A stretch of DNA of 64,000 nt from DATBRV01 sp036560145 (GTDB taxonomy: Bacteria > Myxococcota_A > UBA9160 > SMWR01): NCBI GenBank assembly GCA_036560145.1, contig DATBRV010000097.1, forward strand, positions 1 to 64,000, in the 5' to 3' direction. Position 1 is the first letter of the stretch, and each line of letters begins with the position of its first letter. The notes under the pieces were generated by a model that saw only the letters and a program-made list of their open reading frames with translations, had not been told where the DNA came from and did not search any database. The translations under genes were made by a program, and so were the position numbers. Shown piece by piece: positions 1-8,319 of this stretch.

Positions 1-748
1 CACCCACCCACTTTTCGAGCGAGTCCTCGGTGGGGCGGCTCTGCTTGCCCACTGTGATGGGGTCTCCCATTCCTTCCCTGCCATCAAAGTGGCGGCCGTA
101 GTTCACAGCATCCGGCTCGTTGTCGAGGTCGAGGAACGCGAAGAGATCGGTCAGCGTTCGCTCCGGCTCGCTGACGAGCAGCTCGTACTTGACGTGAATG
201 AGGTCGACGGGACGCTCCCGCAAGAGCGAGGCCATTGCGGGAACGTATCGGTTTGGGATCGGGTTGAACGCATCTGCTTCGTGCCAACTTCCATTGAAGA
301 AGCTGTTTGCCACTGAACTCGCGACGGCCATGGGATGCCGCGTGAGCACGACGTACTTGGCATTTGGGTAGAGCTTTGTCAGAAATCGCCAGACCAGGGC
401 ATTGGCGGGAGTCTTGTCGAGGAAGTACCGCTTGCCAGAGGGCTCGAGCATTCGCCCATAGAGTGTGTCGGCGTAACTCCGCAGCGCATCAAGGTAGTCC
501 TCCTCACCCCGAGGAAGCCCAGTCACGAAATCCTGCATTGCGATTGCGGCATTGATGTGATCGTACGGTGCCTTGTCGACACGGTCGTAATAGCCGAGGT
601 AGGCGAGCGGCGTAATCAGGTGTGGCTCGGGGTGAGTGAAAATCTGGCTGTGCGAGCCCAGCATCCGTTGAAGGAGTGTAGATCCCGATCGCGGGGGCGA
701 GATTACGAACAGCAGTTCAGGTGCGTCTAGCTTTTGTGAACTCGACAT
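1..748 (-). CDS. PAPS-dependent sulfotransferase family protein (partial, 3' end cut by window edge)
   Basis: The reading frame is open from an ATG at 748 down to base 1, so about 249 residues are present and the C-terminus lies outside the window. The N-terminus has the 5'-phosphosulfate loop SPPRSGSTLL (residues 17-26), typical of sulfotransferases that use PAPS. A 3'-phosphate-binding segment, VVLTRHPMAVASS, follows at about residues 133-145. Between them are an IFTHPEPHLITPL stretch and an FLDKTP motif, as in bacterial Sulfotransfer_1/3 proteins. No signal peptide is visible, so a cytosolic enzyme sulfating a carbohydrate, lipid or small molecule is likely; the acceptor cannot be told. 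It lies 80 bases downstream of the pyrophosphatase-like gene on the same strand. Confidence 0.85.
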   Translation of the reverse strand, partial: MSSSQKLDAPELLFVISPPRSGSTLLQRMLGSHSQIFTHPEPHLITPLAYLGYYDRVDKAPYDHINAAIAMQDFVTGLPRGEEDYLDALRSYADTLYGRMLEPSGKRYFLDKTPANALVWRFLTKLYPNAKYVVLTRHPMAVASSVANSFFNGSWHEADAFNPIPNRYVPAMASLLRERPVDLIHVKYELLVSEPERTLTDLFAFLDLDNEPDAVNYGRHFDGREGMGDPITVGKQSRPTEDSLEKWVG

Positions 749-828
749 GGGCGCGAGGCTACCACGTGGTTGCGAAACCGGCAGTCCGATGCGGCGCCAT
801 GCGGCTGAACGAGTAGAAGCTCGGGATT

Positions 829-1239
829 CTAGTATTCGGTCCATCCCAGATAACGAGTGGGTCCACGCTTGAGTCGCAACATGTTCAGGGGGCCCTTGAA
901 AAGCGGGTAGCAGATGAAGAATGCGTTAACGAGTAACCAGTCTCGTCGCCGGAGGGGGAGGGTGCCGCACACTACCTTGTCGTCGATCTCGCCCGCGTCG
1001 ATGAAGTGCACCATGCCAAGTACATTCGCGGTTTGCAGGCTTCCCCGAGAGCGGTGCGGCCCCAGCAGGACGGCGTCGAGTGGATCGCCATCCCCTCCGT
1101 CGATCGTTGGAATGGAGCCATAGTTGAACGGAGCTGGAATCGGCGAGAAATAGACGCAGCGTCCGTCTACCCGACGCTTCACGAATGAAAAGCGTGGCAC
1201 TTCGACCAGCACCACAACGGTCTTCGGGAGATCAAGCAT
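829..1239 (-). CDS. Small inorganic pyrophosphatase family protein
   Basis: This 136-residue protein (from ATG 1239) resembles soluble family I inorganic pyrophosphatase. It has NYGSIPT followed by the metal-binding signature DGDPLD (Asp50, Asp52, Asp55), an early VEVPR segment with Glu13, and a later FIDAGEIDDKVV segment matching the second acidic metal-site cluster. It is shorter than the usual 170-180 residues and its C-terminus, RLKRGPTRYLGWTEY, is unusual, so it may be a divergent pyrophosphate or phosphoester hydrolase rather than the housekeeping Ppa. An in-frame TTG at 1269 would add ten residues; neither start has a strong Shine-Dalgarno sequence. It follows the efflux operon on the same strand and may be co-transcribed. 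Confidence 0.75.
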   Translation of the reverse strand: MLDLPKTVVVLVEVPRFSFVKRRVDGRCVYFSPIPAPFNYGSIPTIDGGDGDPLDAVLLGPHRSRGSLQTANVLGMVHFIDAGEIDDKVVCGTLPLRRRDWLLVNAFFICYPLFKGPLNMLRLKRGPTRYLGWTEY

Positions 1240-1287
1240 CGATGGGAACGATACACGTCGATCCTGCAAAGATCTGCACGAGGCTCT

Positions 1288-2520
1288 CTAGTTCGCGCGC
1301 AGTGCCTCGGCAGGGGGGATCCGTGCTGCGCGCACCGCAGGGATCACGCCGGCGACCACGCCGACCGCCACCAGCGCGACGACCATCACCGAGAGGATGA
1401 AGGGATCCAGGACGGTCACCTTCGAGAGCGGGCCCTGCTCGGGAGCCAGCGCCGCCACCAGCTTGGTGAAACCGATGCCGAGCAACGTGCCGGCCACGCC
1501 CGACACCCCGCACACCGCCGTCGCCTCGGCGAGGAACTGCGTGAAGATCGCACCGTCCGTGGCACCCACCGCCTTGCGCAGGCCGATTTCGTTGGTGCGC
1601 TCGCCGACCACGACGAGCATCACGTTCATCACTCCGATGGCGCCGACCAGCAGCGTCACACCGCCGGCTGCAACCAGGAAGATCCGGAAGCCCAGGAACA
1701 GCTGGTGCACGATCTGGAGGATCTCGTGGACGTTGAAGAATGAGAGCGCGGCATCGAGATCCGGCGGGAAATCGTGGCGAAGGCCCAGCAGCTCGCGTGT
1801 GTTGCGCACCGCCTCCCAGCTGCCCTCCCGCGTGGTGGGCGCGAAGGAGACCTGCCCGAGCGTCTCCGAGCGGACCAGCCAGCGCTGGGCCGTGGTGTAG
1901 GGGATGAAGACGGTCCAATCGTCCCAGCCATGCACGCCGACCATCTGGTCGCCCTTGGCCTGGTTGACTCCGATCACGCGGAACGTGTTGGACTCGATCT
2001 GGAGCGTGCGTCCGGGGGCGGACTCGCCGCCGAACAGGCGCTCGGCGGCGATCGCGCCGAGGTAGGCGACGCGCTCCCCCCGCTCGACGTCGGTGTGCGT
2101 GAGGAAACGCCCCTCGCGCGGCACGAGATTCCGGATCGCACCCGTCGCCTCCGAGACCCCGTTCACCATGAACAGCTTGGTGCGGCCGCCCGCGCGCACG
2201 ATCTGCGACCTGAGCGACAAGTCGGGAGCGACGTGCTCGATCGAACCGAGCGCGGAGAGGGCCGCGATGTCCTTCGTCTCGATCTCGACCGCGCGCGCGC
2301 CGCGCTCGCCGACACGGTTCTTGAGCACCGCGCCGGGGTAGACGAGCACGACCTTGGGGCCGGCCTCTTCGAGCTCGTGCGTGAAGTGGGCGTCGAAGCC
2401 CTGCATCGACGCCGTGAGATACGTGAGCACGAACGCGCCCCAGGTGATGCCGAGCGAGGTGAGCGTGAATCGCACGGCGTGTGCGCGCAGGCTTTGCCAT
2501 GTCGCGAGGAGCAGGTCCAC
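1288..2520 (-). CDS. MacB/FtsX-type ABC transporter permease (second permease)
   Basis: A 410-residue integral membrane permease of the FtsX/MacB type. It has one N-terminal membrane segment (about residues 12-35), a large periplasmic MacB-PCD-like region, and three C-terminal membrane segments near residues 275-300, 325-350 and 370-395. The conserved LVGAIGVMNVMLVVVGERTNEIGLRKAVGA stretch precedes the second membrane helix. The GTG start at 2520 lies one base after the stop of the upstream permease, so the two are translationally coupled. Together with the ATPase and adaptor it should form an export or mechanotransmission complex with unlike permease halves, rather than the fused homodimeric MacB of enterobacteria. 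The substrate is unknown. Confidence 0.88.
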   Translation of the reverse strand: MDLLLATWQSLRAHAVRFTLTSLGITWGAFVLTYLTASMQGFDAHFTHELEEAGPKVVLVYPGAVLKNRVGERGARAVEIETKDIAALSALGSIEHVAPDLSLRSQIVRAGGRTKLFMVNGVSEATGAIRNLVPREGRFLTHTDVERGERVAYLGAIAAERLFGGESAPGRTLQIESNTFRVIGVNQAKGDQMVGVHGWDDWTVFIPYTTAQRWLVRSETLGQVSFAPTTREGSWEAVRNTRELLGLRHDFPPDLDAALSFFNVHEILQIVHQLFLGFRIFLVAAGGVTLLVGAIGVMNVMLVVVGERTNEIGLRKAVGATDGAIFTQFLAEATAVCGVSGVAGTLLGIGFTKLVAALAPEQGPLSKVTVLDPFILSVMVVALVAVGVVAGVIPAVRAARIPPAEALRAN

Positions 2521-2521
2521 G

Positions 2522-3763
2522 TCACTCCATCCGCAGCGTCAGTGCCGGGTCGATCCGCGCCGCGCGCCAGGCGGGGATCACGCCCGCCACCAGCGCGACG
2601 CAGGAGAGGACCCCGAGCGCGAGCGCGACGATGCGCATCGAGAGCAGCGGCACGGGAAGCAGATCCGGCACCTCGAAGCTCCCGAACAGGACGCAGCCCC
2701 CGATGCCGAGTGCGGCGCCCGCGAGCCCGCCCACGAATGCGATCGCAAAAGTCTCGACGAAGAACTGCACGACGATGTCGCGCCGCCGCGCGCCGATCGC
2801 GAGCCTCACGCCGATCTCCTGGCGTCGCTCGTGGACGGAGTCGAGCATCATGTTGAGCACGCCGATCCCGCCGATCATCAAGGTGCCCGCCGCCAGCACG
2901 AACATCAGGCCCTGCGTCTGGTCGAGCGGGAGCTTGTTCAGGAGCTTCAGGCTGCTCCAGATGCCGACCGCCTCGACGTCGTCGGCCGGCACGCCGAGAC
3001 GCCCGGCCAGGATCGCGCGCACCTCGCGCTCCGTCTCCTCCATCAGGTGCCGGTCGCGCAGCCGGTAGATGATCTTGCTCACCACGAACTCGTCGGTCCA
3101 TGGGCGTGGCCAGTTTGCCTGCAGGGTGGTGATCGGGATCCACGCGTGCTCGTCGATCTCGAGGCGGTCGCGCGAGAGCTGCGTCCCCACGTGCGCGAGC
3201 AACCCCACCACCCTGAAGGGCTTGCCCGCGATCCGCACCCAGCTCCCGAGGCCTCCCTCGACGCCGAGCAGGCGGCGGCGCACCTTGTCGCCGAGCACGA
3301 CGATGCGGCGGTGATGCTCGACGTCCTCGCGCGTGATGCCGCGCCCGGCGGCGATCGGTACGCCGCGCACCGCCATCGCCTCCGGGTCGAGCCCGCGCAG
3401 GTCGACATGGATCGCGCGCGGGCCGAAAGCCACCGGGAGCATCTCCCACGCTTCCGCGCCGATCAGCTCCGGCAGCTTCGCGCGCCGCCGCAGCAGCTCG
3501 ACGTCGTCCATCGTCCACCACAGGTAGCGGCGGTCCACGGCCGGCGAGAACTCCTCGCTCACGCGTCCGGCCCACACCTCGCCCATGTTCTTGCCGGCCT
3601 TGAAGAAGCCGCGTTCGAGCATCAGGGTGACGCCCTGGCCCCAGCCGACCAGGAAGATCACGGAGGCGGTCCCCCAGACCAGCCCGAAGAGCGTGAGCAG
3701 CGAGCGCAGCCGGTGCGCCCAGAGCAGACGCATCGCCTGGCGCACGGCCTCGAACAGCAGCAC
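2522..3763 (-). CDS. MacB/FtsX-type ABC transporter permease (first permease)
   Basis: This 413-residue FtsX-family permease has the same layout as its downstream neighbour: an N-terminal helix (WAHRLRSLLTLFGLVWGTAS), a periplasmic domain of about 230 residues, and three C-terminal helices starting near GTLMIGGIGVLNMML. The conserved ERRQEIGVRLAIGARR segment after the second helix is the coupling region that touches the ATPase. It starts at GTG 3763, two bases after the ATPase gene ends. The two permeases are clearly diverged, which suggests an obligate heterodimer. Family knowledge supports export of antibiotics, peptides or lipids, or transport of lipoprotein-like cargo; nothing here picks between these. 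Confidence 0.88.
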   Translation of the reverse strand: MLLFEAVRQAMRLLWAHRLRSLLTLFGLVWGTASVIFLVGWGQGVTLMLERGFFKAGKNMGEVWAGRVSEEFSPAVDRRYLWWTMDDVELLRRRAKLPELIGAEAWEMLPVAFGPRAIHVDLRGLDPEAMAVRGVPIAAGRGITREDVEHHRRIVVLGDKVRRRLLGVEGGLGSWVRIAGKPFRVVGLLAHVGTQLSRDRLEIDEHAWIPITTLQANWPRPWTDEFVVSKIIYRLRDRHLMEETEREVRAILAGRLGVPADDVEAVGIWSSLKLLNKLPLDQTQGLMFVLAAGTLMIGGIGVLNMMLDSVHERRQEIGVRLAIGARRRDIVVQFFVETFAIAFVGGLAGAALGIGGCVLFGSFEVPDLLPVPLLSMRIVALALGVLSCVALVAGVIPAWRAARIDPALTLRME

Positions 3764-3765
3764 CG

Positions 3766-4476
3766 CTAGCCCCCGGATGCGTCGCGCTCGATGCGCCCGT
3801 CGCGGATCGAGATGCGCCGCTCGGCCTGCGCCCCGATCGCGGGATCGTGCGTCACGATCACGACGGTGTTGCCCTCGACGTGCACCGAGCGCAGAAGCGC
3901 AAGGATCTCGCTCCCGGTCTGCGAATCGAGATTGCCGGTCGGCTCGTCCGCGAGCAGTAGGCTGGGGCGATTCACGAGCGCGCGCGCGATTGCCACCCGC
4001 TGGCGCTCGCCGCCCGAGATCTCCGTCGGCAGGTGACGCGCGCGAGCCGCCAGGCCGACACGCGCGAGCGATGCGAGCGCGCGCTCACGCCGCTCGCCCC
4101 GGGAGACCCCGCGGTAGGCGAGCGGCAGCTCGACGTTCTCGACCACCGCGAGCCGCGGCAGCAGGTTGAAGCTCTGGAACACGAAGCCGATCTGCTCGCC
4201 GCGGAGCCTCGCCAGTCCGTCGGAGTCGACCTCGTCGATGGCGCGTCCGTTCATCCGGTAGCGCCCGCTGGTCGGACGCGAGAGGCAGCCGAGGATTTCC
4301 ATCAGCGTGGTCTTGCCGGAGCCCGAGGGACCCATGATCGCGACGAGCTCCCCGGGCTGGATGCGCAGGTCGATATCGCGTAGCGCGTGCACGTCGAGCT
4401 TGCCGGTGGCGTAGTGCTTGTGCACGCCCTCCAGCTCGATCACCGGTTGGGCCAGGCCCCTGGCGGCGGCGCTCAT
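3766..4476 (-). CDS. ABC transporter ATP-binding protein (MacB/LolD type)
   Basis: A 236-residue ATPase subunit with Walker A GPSGSGKTT (residues 49-57), a Q-loop in GFVFQSFNLLPRL, the signature ISGGERQRVAIARAL, Walker B LLLADEPTGNLD and the H-loop VIVTHD. The NLLPRLAVVENVELPL segment is typical of the LolD/MacB/FtsE branch. It powers the two permeases encoded directly downstream. Its ATG at 4476 overlaps the adaptor stop by four bases (ATGA), which fixes the start and shows coupling within one operon. Confidence 0.93.
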   Translation of the reverse strand: MSAAARGLAQPVIELEGVHKHYATGKLDVHALRDIDLRIQPGELVAIMGPSGSGKTTLMEILGCLSRPTSGRYRMNGRAIDEVDSDGLARLRGEQIGFVFQSFNLLPRLAVVENVELPLAYRGVSRGERRERALASLARVGLAARARHLPTEISGGERQRVAIARALVNRPSLLLADEPTGNLDSQTGSEILALLRSVHVEGNTVVIVTHDPAIGAQAERRISIRDGRIERDASGG

Positions 4477-5555
4477 TTCAGGCGCACCTCGTCGCCCTCG
4501 GCGAGGCCCGAGAGCAGCTGTACCCGGTCTTCCTGTACGATTCCGATCTTGACATCCACCGGCTCGGTCCGCGCCGCGCTCTCACGCAGCACCCTTTCGA
4601 CGTAGATCTGCTCGCCGCGGTAGCGAAGCGCGGTTTCGGGCACGATGAGCGCGTTCTCGGCGACCTCGACCACGATTTCGGCGTCGCCCGACATGCGCGG
4701 GCGCAGCTTCTGCGCCTCGGGGTCGGTGACTTCGATCTCGAGCTCGAAGTAGGTGACGTTCTGGATCCGCTGGCCGACCGGGGCGATCTCGCTCACCACG
4801 CCCTGGAAGGCGCGGTCCGGGTACGCCTCGGTCCGGATCCGCGCCGGCTGGCCGAGCGCGACCCGCGCCACCTCGTTCTCGTCGACCAGGCCGCGCAGGC
4901 GCAGGGTGTCGGTGGCCGCCAGCGAGAGCAGCAGGGTGCCTCCCGTCACGGCGGTGACGGGCGACACCGCGCTGCCCTCCTCGACCGGCACGTCGAGCAC
5001 GCGCCCGGCGAGCGGCGAGGTGACGGTCGCGTACGACAGCTGGGTCGAGAGGGTGTCGAGCGCCGCCGTGGCGCGGGCCACCAGCGCCTGCGCGCGTTCG
5101 TAGCGCGCCTGCGCCGTGTCGTGCTTCTGGGCCGAGGTGGCGCCGCTGCGCTCGAGCTCGTCGCTGCGCCCGACGCCGATCTTCGCGAAGCGCAGCTCGA
5201 CGCGCGCCTCGCGCAGCGCCGCTTCGGCCTCGCGCACCTGGGAGGCGAGCAGCTCCCGCTCGATCTCGACGAGGGTCTGGCCCTCCGTCACGACGTCGCC
5301 GGCCTCGACGTGGATCTTCGTGATGATTCCCGGGATTCGCGGCCGGACCTCGACCTCGCGGATCGGCTCGATGGTTCCGGTGGCGACGACGATGCGCTCG
5401 AGCTTCCCCTTCTCGACCTTGGCCGTGAGCCCCAGGTCCTGCCCGCCGCCGGCCCCGCAGGCGGCGGACTGGATCGCGAGCAGTAGCGCGGCGAGGGCCC
5501 GGGAACCGGCGTCCGAGGCTCGACGATGCGGGGGATGCAAGCCGTGCAACGACAT
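4473..5555 (-). CDS. MacA-like periplasmic adaptor (membrane fusion) lipoprotein
   Basis: A 360-residue HlyD/MacA-type adaptor. A hydrophobic leader ends in AIQSAAC, with a lipobox cysteine at residue 33, so it is probably an inner membrane lipoprotein in the periplasm. A lipoyl half-motif (VEVRPRIPGIITKIHVEAGDVV) comes next, then an alpha-helical hairpin of about residues 105-165, the second lipoyl half (LAGRVLDVPVEEGSAV) and beta-barrel/membrane-proximal domains. It would bridge the permease pair to an outer membrane channel; no TolC-like gene is nearby. It is the first gene of the operon and faces a sigma-54 activator across 225 bases of upstream DNA. Confidence 0.88.
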   Translation of the reverse strand: MSLHGLHPPHRRASDAGSRALAALLLAIQSAACGAGGGQDLGLTAKVEKGKLERIVVATGTIEPIREVEVRPRIPGIITKIHVEAGDVVTEGQTLVEIERELLASQVREAEAALREARVELRFAKIGVGRSDELERSGATSAQKHDTAQARYERAQALVARATAALDTLSTQLSYATVTSPLAGRVLDVPVEEGSAVSPVTAVTGGTLLLSLAATDTLRLRGLVDENEVARVALGQPARIRTEAYPDRAFQGVVSEIAPVGQRIQNVTYFELEIEVTDPEAQKLRPRMSGDAEIVVEVAENALIVPETALRYRGEQIYVERVLRESAARTEPVDVKIGIVQEDRVQLLSGLAEGDEVRLK

Positions 5556-5780
5556 CGGTCACTCACGGGGCGCGTCACGTGTCGAGGTCGGGTCGCACGA
5601 AATCTAACAGGGGGAGGCCGCCGGCGCGAACGCGGTCGCGCCAGTGTCCCCACGAACTTCGACGCCCGCCGTCGCGATTCGTCCGCTCCCGCGCGCCTTC
5701 TTCGGCGACCGACGGAGCCCGGCGCTGGCCTCGCGCAGCCGGCTCGCGTGGAATCGGGCCGAACACCAGGCGGAGGGGCG
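5556..5780. other. Intergenic region between divergent efflux operon and sigma-54 activator
   Basis: This 225-base gap separates the divergent macA-like gene and the activator gene. I found no convincing small ORF, no clear -24/-12 sigma-54 element and no strong palindrome. It must hold the promoters for one or both transcripts. The activator is preceded by a GGAGGGG Shine-Dalgarno sequence at about 5771-5778. Confidence 0.5.
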
Positions 5781-6782
5781 ATGAGCGAGCCGGGCGACGC
5801 CGAGCTGAGTCGCGAGCTGATCGGCGAGAGCCGGGTCATGCGGAGGCTGCGCCAGGAGATCCGCGCGGTGGCGCCGCTGCGGGCCACGGTGCTGCTCACC
5901 GGGGAGACGGGCACCGGCAAGGGCGCCGCAGCCCGCGCGCTGCACCGGCGCTCCCGCCAGGCGGGCGCCCCGTTCGTGCACGTGGATTGCGCGGCGCTCT
6001 CCCCCACCCTGATCGAGAGCGAGCTGTTCGGCCACGAACGGGGCGCCTTCACAGGGGCGCTCGATCGGCGGGTGGGCCGCTTCGAGCTGGCCGCCGAGGG
6101 CAGCGTCTTCCTCGACGAGATCGGGGAGCTCGACGAGCGGCAGCAGGCGAAGCTCCTGCGCGTGCTGCATGACCGCGAGTACGAGCGCATCGGCGGCGTG
6201 GCGACGCTCCCGATGACGGCGCGCGTGATCGCCGCCACCAGCCGGGGCCTGCTGCGCGAAGTGCGCGAAGGGCGCTTCCGCGCGGACCTCTACTTCCGCC
6301 TGAACGTGGTCCAGCTGCGGCTGCCGCCGTTGCGCGAGCGCCGCGGCGACGTCGCCCTGCTGGCGCGCGCGCTGCTCCCGCGGCTGGCGGCATCGCTCGG
6401 TGTCGCGCCTTGCGAGCTCGATGGAGCGCTTCTCGCGCGCCTCGCGGCGCGCTCCTGGCCCGGCAACGTGCGCGAGCTGATGAACGTGCTGGAGCGACTC
6501 TTGATCCGCGGAGCGGGCCGCCGCGTCGGCCTCGCGGACCTGGAGGGGATCTTCGACGTCGAGCCCTGGCCCCCGCCGGATCCGGAGAGCGCGCTGGCCC
6601 TCGGATTCGCCGACCGCGACGCCGGCGCCCGGCCCGCGCCCGCCCCCGAGCGGATCGCCGCGGCGCTCCGCTCGAACGGCGGCAACGTCGCCCGCGCCGC
6701 CCGCGAGCTCGGCATGCCGCGCACGACGCTCCGCCATCGCCTGCGCCGGCTCGGCCTCGCCGCCGGTCCCTCCGGCGGCTAG
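5781..6782 (+). CDS. Sigma-54-dependent transcriptional activator without sensor domain (AAA+ and Fis HTH)
   Basis: A 333-residue bacterial enhancer-binding protein reduced to its AAA+ and DNA-binding domains. Walker A is GETGTGKG (residues 41-48), the sigma-54-contacting loop is GAFTGA (88-93) and Walker B is VFLDEIGE. The sensor II/arginine-finger segment FRADLYFRLNVV is present, and a Fis-type helix-turn-helix ends the protein (NGGNVARAARELGMPRTTLRHRLRRLG). It should open RNA polymerase-sigma-54 promoters, but it lacks a receiver, GAF or PAS domain, so control must come from a partner, its expression level or PspF-like inhibition. ATG 5781 was chosen for its GGAGGGG ribosome-binding site; longer in-frame starts give implausible N-termini. 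Confidence 0.9.
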   Translation: MSEPGDAELSRELIGESRVMRRLRQEIRAVAPLRATVLLTGETGTGKGAAARALHRRSRQAGAPFVHVDCAALSPTLIESELFGHERGAFTGALDRRVGRFELAAEGSVFLDEIGELDERQQAKLLRVLHDREYERIGGVATLPMTARVIAATSRGLLREVREGRFRADLYFRLNVVQLRLPPLRERRGDVALLARALLPRLAASLGVAPCELDGALLARLAARSWPGNVRELMNVLERLLIRGAGRRVGLADLEGIFDVEPWPPPDPESALALGFADRDAGARPAPAPERIAAALRSNGGNVARAARELGMPRTTLRHRLRRLGLAAGPSGG

Positions 6783-6867
6783 TTTGGGTGAACTTCGCTC
6801 GGCTGCGCCTCGCTGCGCGCCGCGCGGACGCGCGGCTTGCGTCGCCCGCGGCTTGGCGAGGAGAGCG

Positions 6868-7566
6868 ATGGAGCAGCTCGGGGTCGGCGTCATCTGGTAC
6901 GCGGTGCTGCTGTTCTCGCTGACCTTCCACGAGGCGGCCCACGCCTGGGCCGCGCGCCGCGGCGGCGACGACACCGCCTACCTGGGCGGGCAGGTCACGC
7001 TCGATCCCCGCCCGCACGTCCGGCGCGAGCCCTTCGGCATGGTGATCTTTCCGCTCCTCTCGTACGCGATCTCGCATTCGATGCTGGGCTGGGCGAGCAC
7101 GCCGTTCGACCCGAAATGGGCGCACGAGCACCCGCGCCGCGCCGCCGCGATGTCGGCGGCAGGGCCCGCGGCCAACGCGGCGCTGGTGCTGGCGGCGGCG
7201 CTCGCGATCCGCGCGGGGATGGCCGCCGGCGTGTTCCACGCGCCTGCGTCGATCGGCTTCGAGCACCTGGTGGAGGCGAACACGGACGGCGTCGCGGCCA
7301 CGGCGGCGCTGCTGCTCTCCGTTCTCTTCACGCTGAACCTGCTGCTGCTGATCTTCAACCTGATCCCCTTTCCCCCGCTCGACGGCGCCAGCGCGGTGGG
7401 GCTGTTCTTCAGCGACCAGGGCGCCCGCCGGGTGCAGGCGCTGCTGGCCAACCCGCGTCTTTCGCTCGTGGGCCTGCTGATGGCCTGGATCCTGATGCCG
7501 CGCATCTTCGGGCCGATCCACCGGATCGCCGTGAACCTGCTGTATCCGGAGTTCGGCTACGGCTGA
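6868..7566 (+). CDS. Site-2 protease family (M50) membrane metalloprotease homologue
   Basis: A 232-residue polytopic membrane protein with the zinc-binding HEAAH motif (residues 21-25) in the first helix, an AAGPAANAALVL segment, and the distal NLIPFPPLDGA motif carrying the third metal ligand Asp. This is the compact YwhC/SREBP-like M50 architecture without a PDZ domain. Such enzymes cut membrane-embedded substrates such as anti-sigma factors or signal peptides. ATG 6868 was picked because GAGGAGAG lies just upstream, whereas the longer frame gives an Arg/Ala-rich nonsense leader. It follows the sensor-less sigma-54 activator on the same strand, 85 bases downstream. Confidence 0.87.
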   Translation: MEQLGVGVIWYAVLLFSLTFHEAAHAWAARRGGDDTAYLGGQVTLDPRPHVRREPFGMVIFPLLSYAISHSMLGWASTPFDPKWAHEHPRRAAAMSAAGPAANAALVLAAALAIRAGMAAGVFHAPASIGFEHLVEANTDGVAATAALLLSVLFTLNLLLLIFNLIPFPPLDGASAVGLFFSDQGARRVQALLANPRLSLVGLLMAWILMPRIFGPIHRIAVNLLYPEFGYG

Positions 7567-7582
7567 GGACGGGAGCCGCGCA

Positions 7583-8236
7583 GTGACGACGCGGGACTGG
7601 CACGCCTGGCACGCGCCCTACGACGACGCCGGCTCTCCCCTCGCCATCCGCCTCGCCATCGTGCAGCGGCGCATCCGCGAGGCGCTCGACGCGGCGCCCG
7701 CCGGCCCGCTGCGCGTCGTCAGCATCTGCGCCGGGCAGGGGCGCGACCTGATCGGCGCGCTGCGCGATCATCCGCGGCGCGGCGACGTGACCGCGCGCCT
7801 GGTAGAGCTCGACGAGCGCAACGTCGAGGCCGCGCGCGAGGCCGCGCGCGAAGCCGGGCTTGGCGGTGTGCAGGTGGTCGCCGGCGATGCCGGCCTCAGC
7901 GACGCCTACGCGGGCGCGGTGCCCGCCGGGCTCGTGCTCGTCTGCGGCGTCTTCGGGAACGTCGTCGACGCGGACATCGCCCACCTGATCCAGCGCCTGC
8001 CCGAGCTCTGCGCGCCCGGCGCTACCGCGATCTGGACCCGGCACCGGCTGCCCCCCGACCTGACGCCCTCGATCCGGGGCTGGTTCGTGCGCGCCGGCTT
8101 CGACGAGATCGGGTTCGACGCCCCAGACGGCACCATCCTCAGCGTCGGCGCGGCCCGCCTGAGCGGGGCCCCGCGCCCGCTCGAGCGCGGCGTGCGGCTC
8201 TTCCACTTCGTCGGCTTCGACGCGCTCCGGGCGTGA
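7583..8236 (+). CDS. Class I SAM-dependent methyltransferase
   Basis: This 217-residue protein has a Rossmann-type SAM-binding motif I (RVVSICAGQGRDLIGAL, about residues 44-60), an acidic residue after the second strand (LVELDERNV), a VVAGDAG motif, and a strand IV-like LVLVCGVFGNV. The substrate is unknown. The GTG at 7583 fits the family N-terminus, where a WHxWHxPYDD segment precedes the fold. It sits 16 bases after the protease gene, so the two may share a transcript. Confidence 0.8.
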   Translation: MTTRDWHAWHAPYDDAGSPLAIRLAIVQRRIREALDAAPAGPLRVVSICAGQGRDLIGALRDHPRRGDVTARLVELDERNVEAAREAAREAGLGGVQVVAGDAGLSDAYAGAVPAGLVLVCGVFGNVVDADIAHLIQRLPELCAPGATAIWTRHRLPPDLTPSIRGWFVRAGFDEIGFDAPDGTILSVGAARLSGAPRPLERGVRLFHFVGFDALRA

Positions 8237-8319
8237 TCCCGGCGCCGCGCCGGCCGGCCGGTTCTCGGCTAGGCTATTGCGAAAGTTCACCCGGCCCGAC
8301 GGCCGAATAGGAGGATGAC

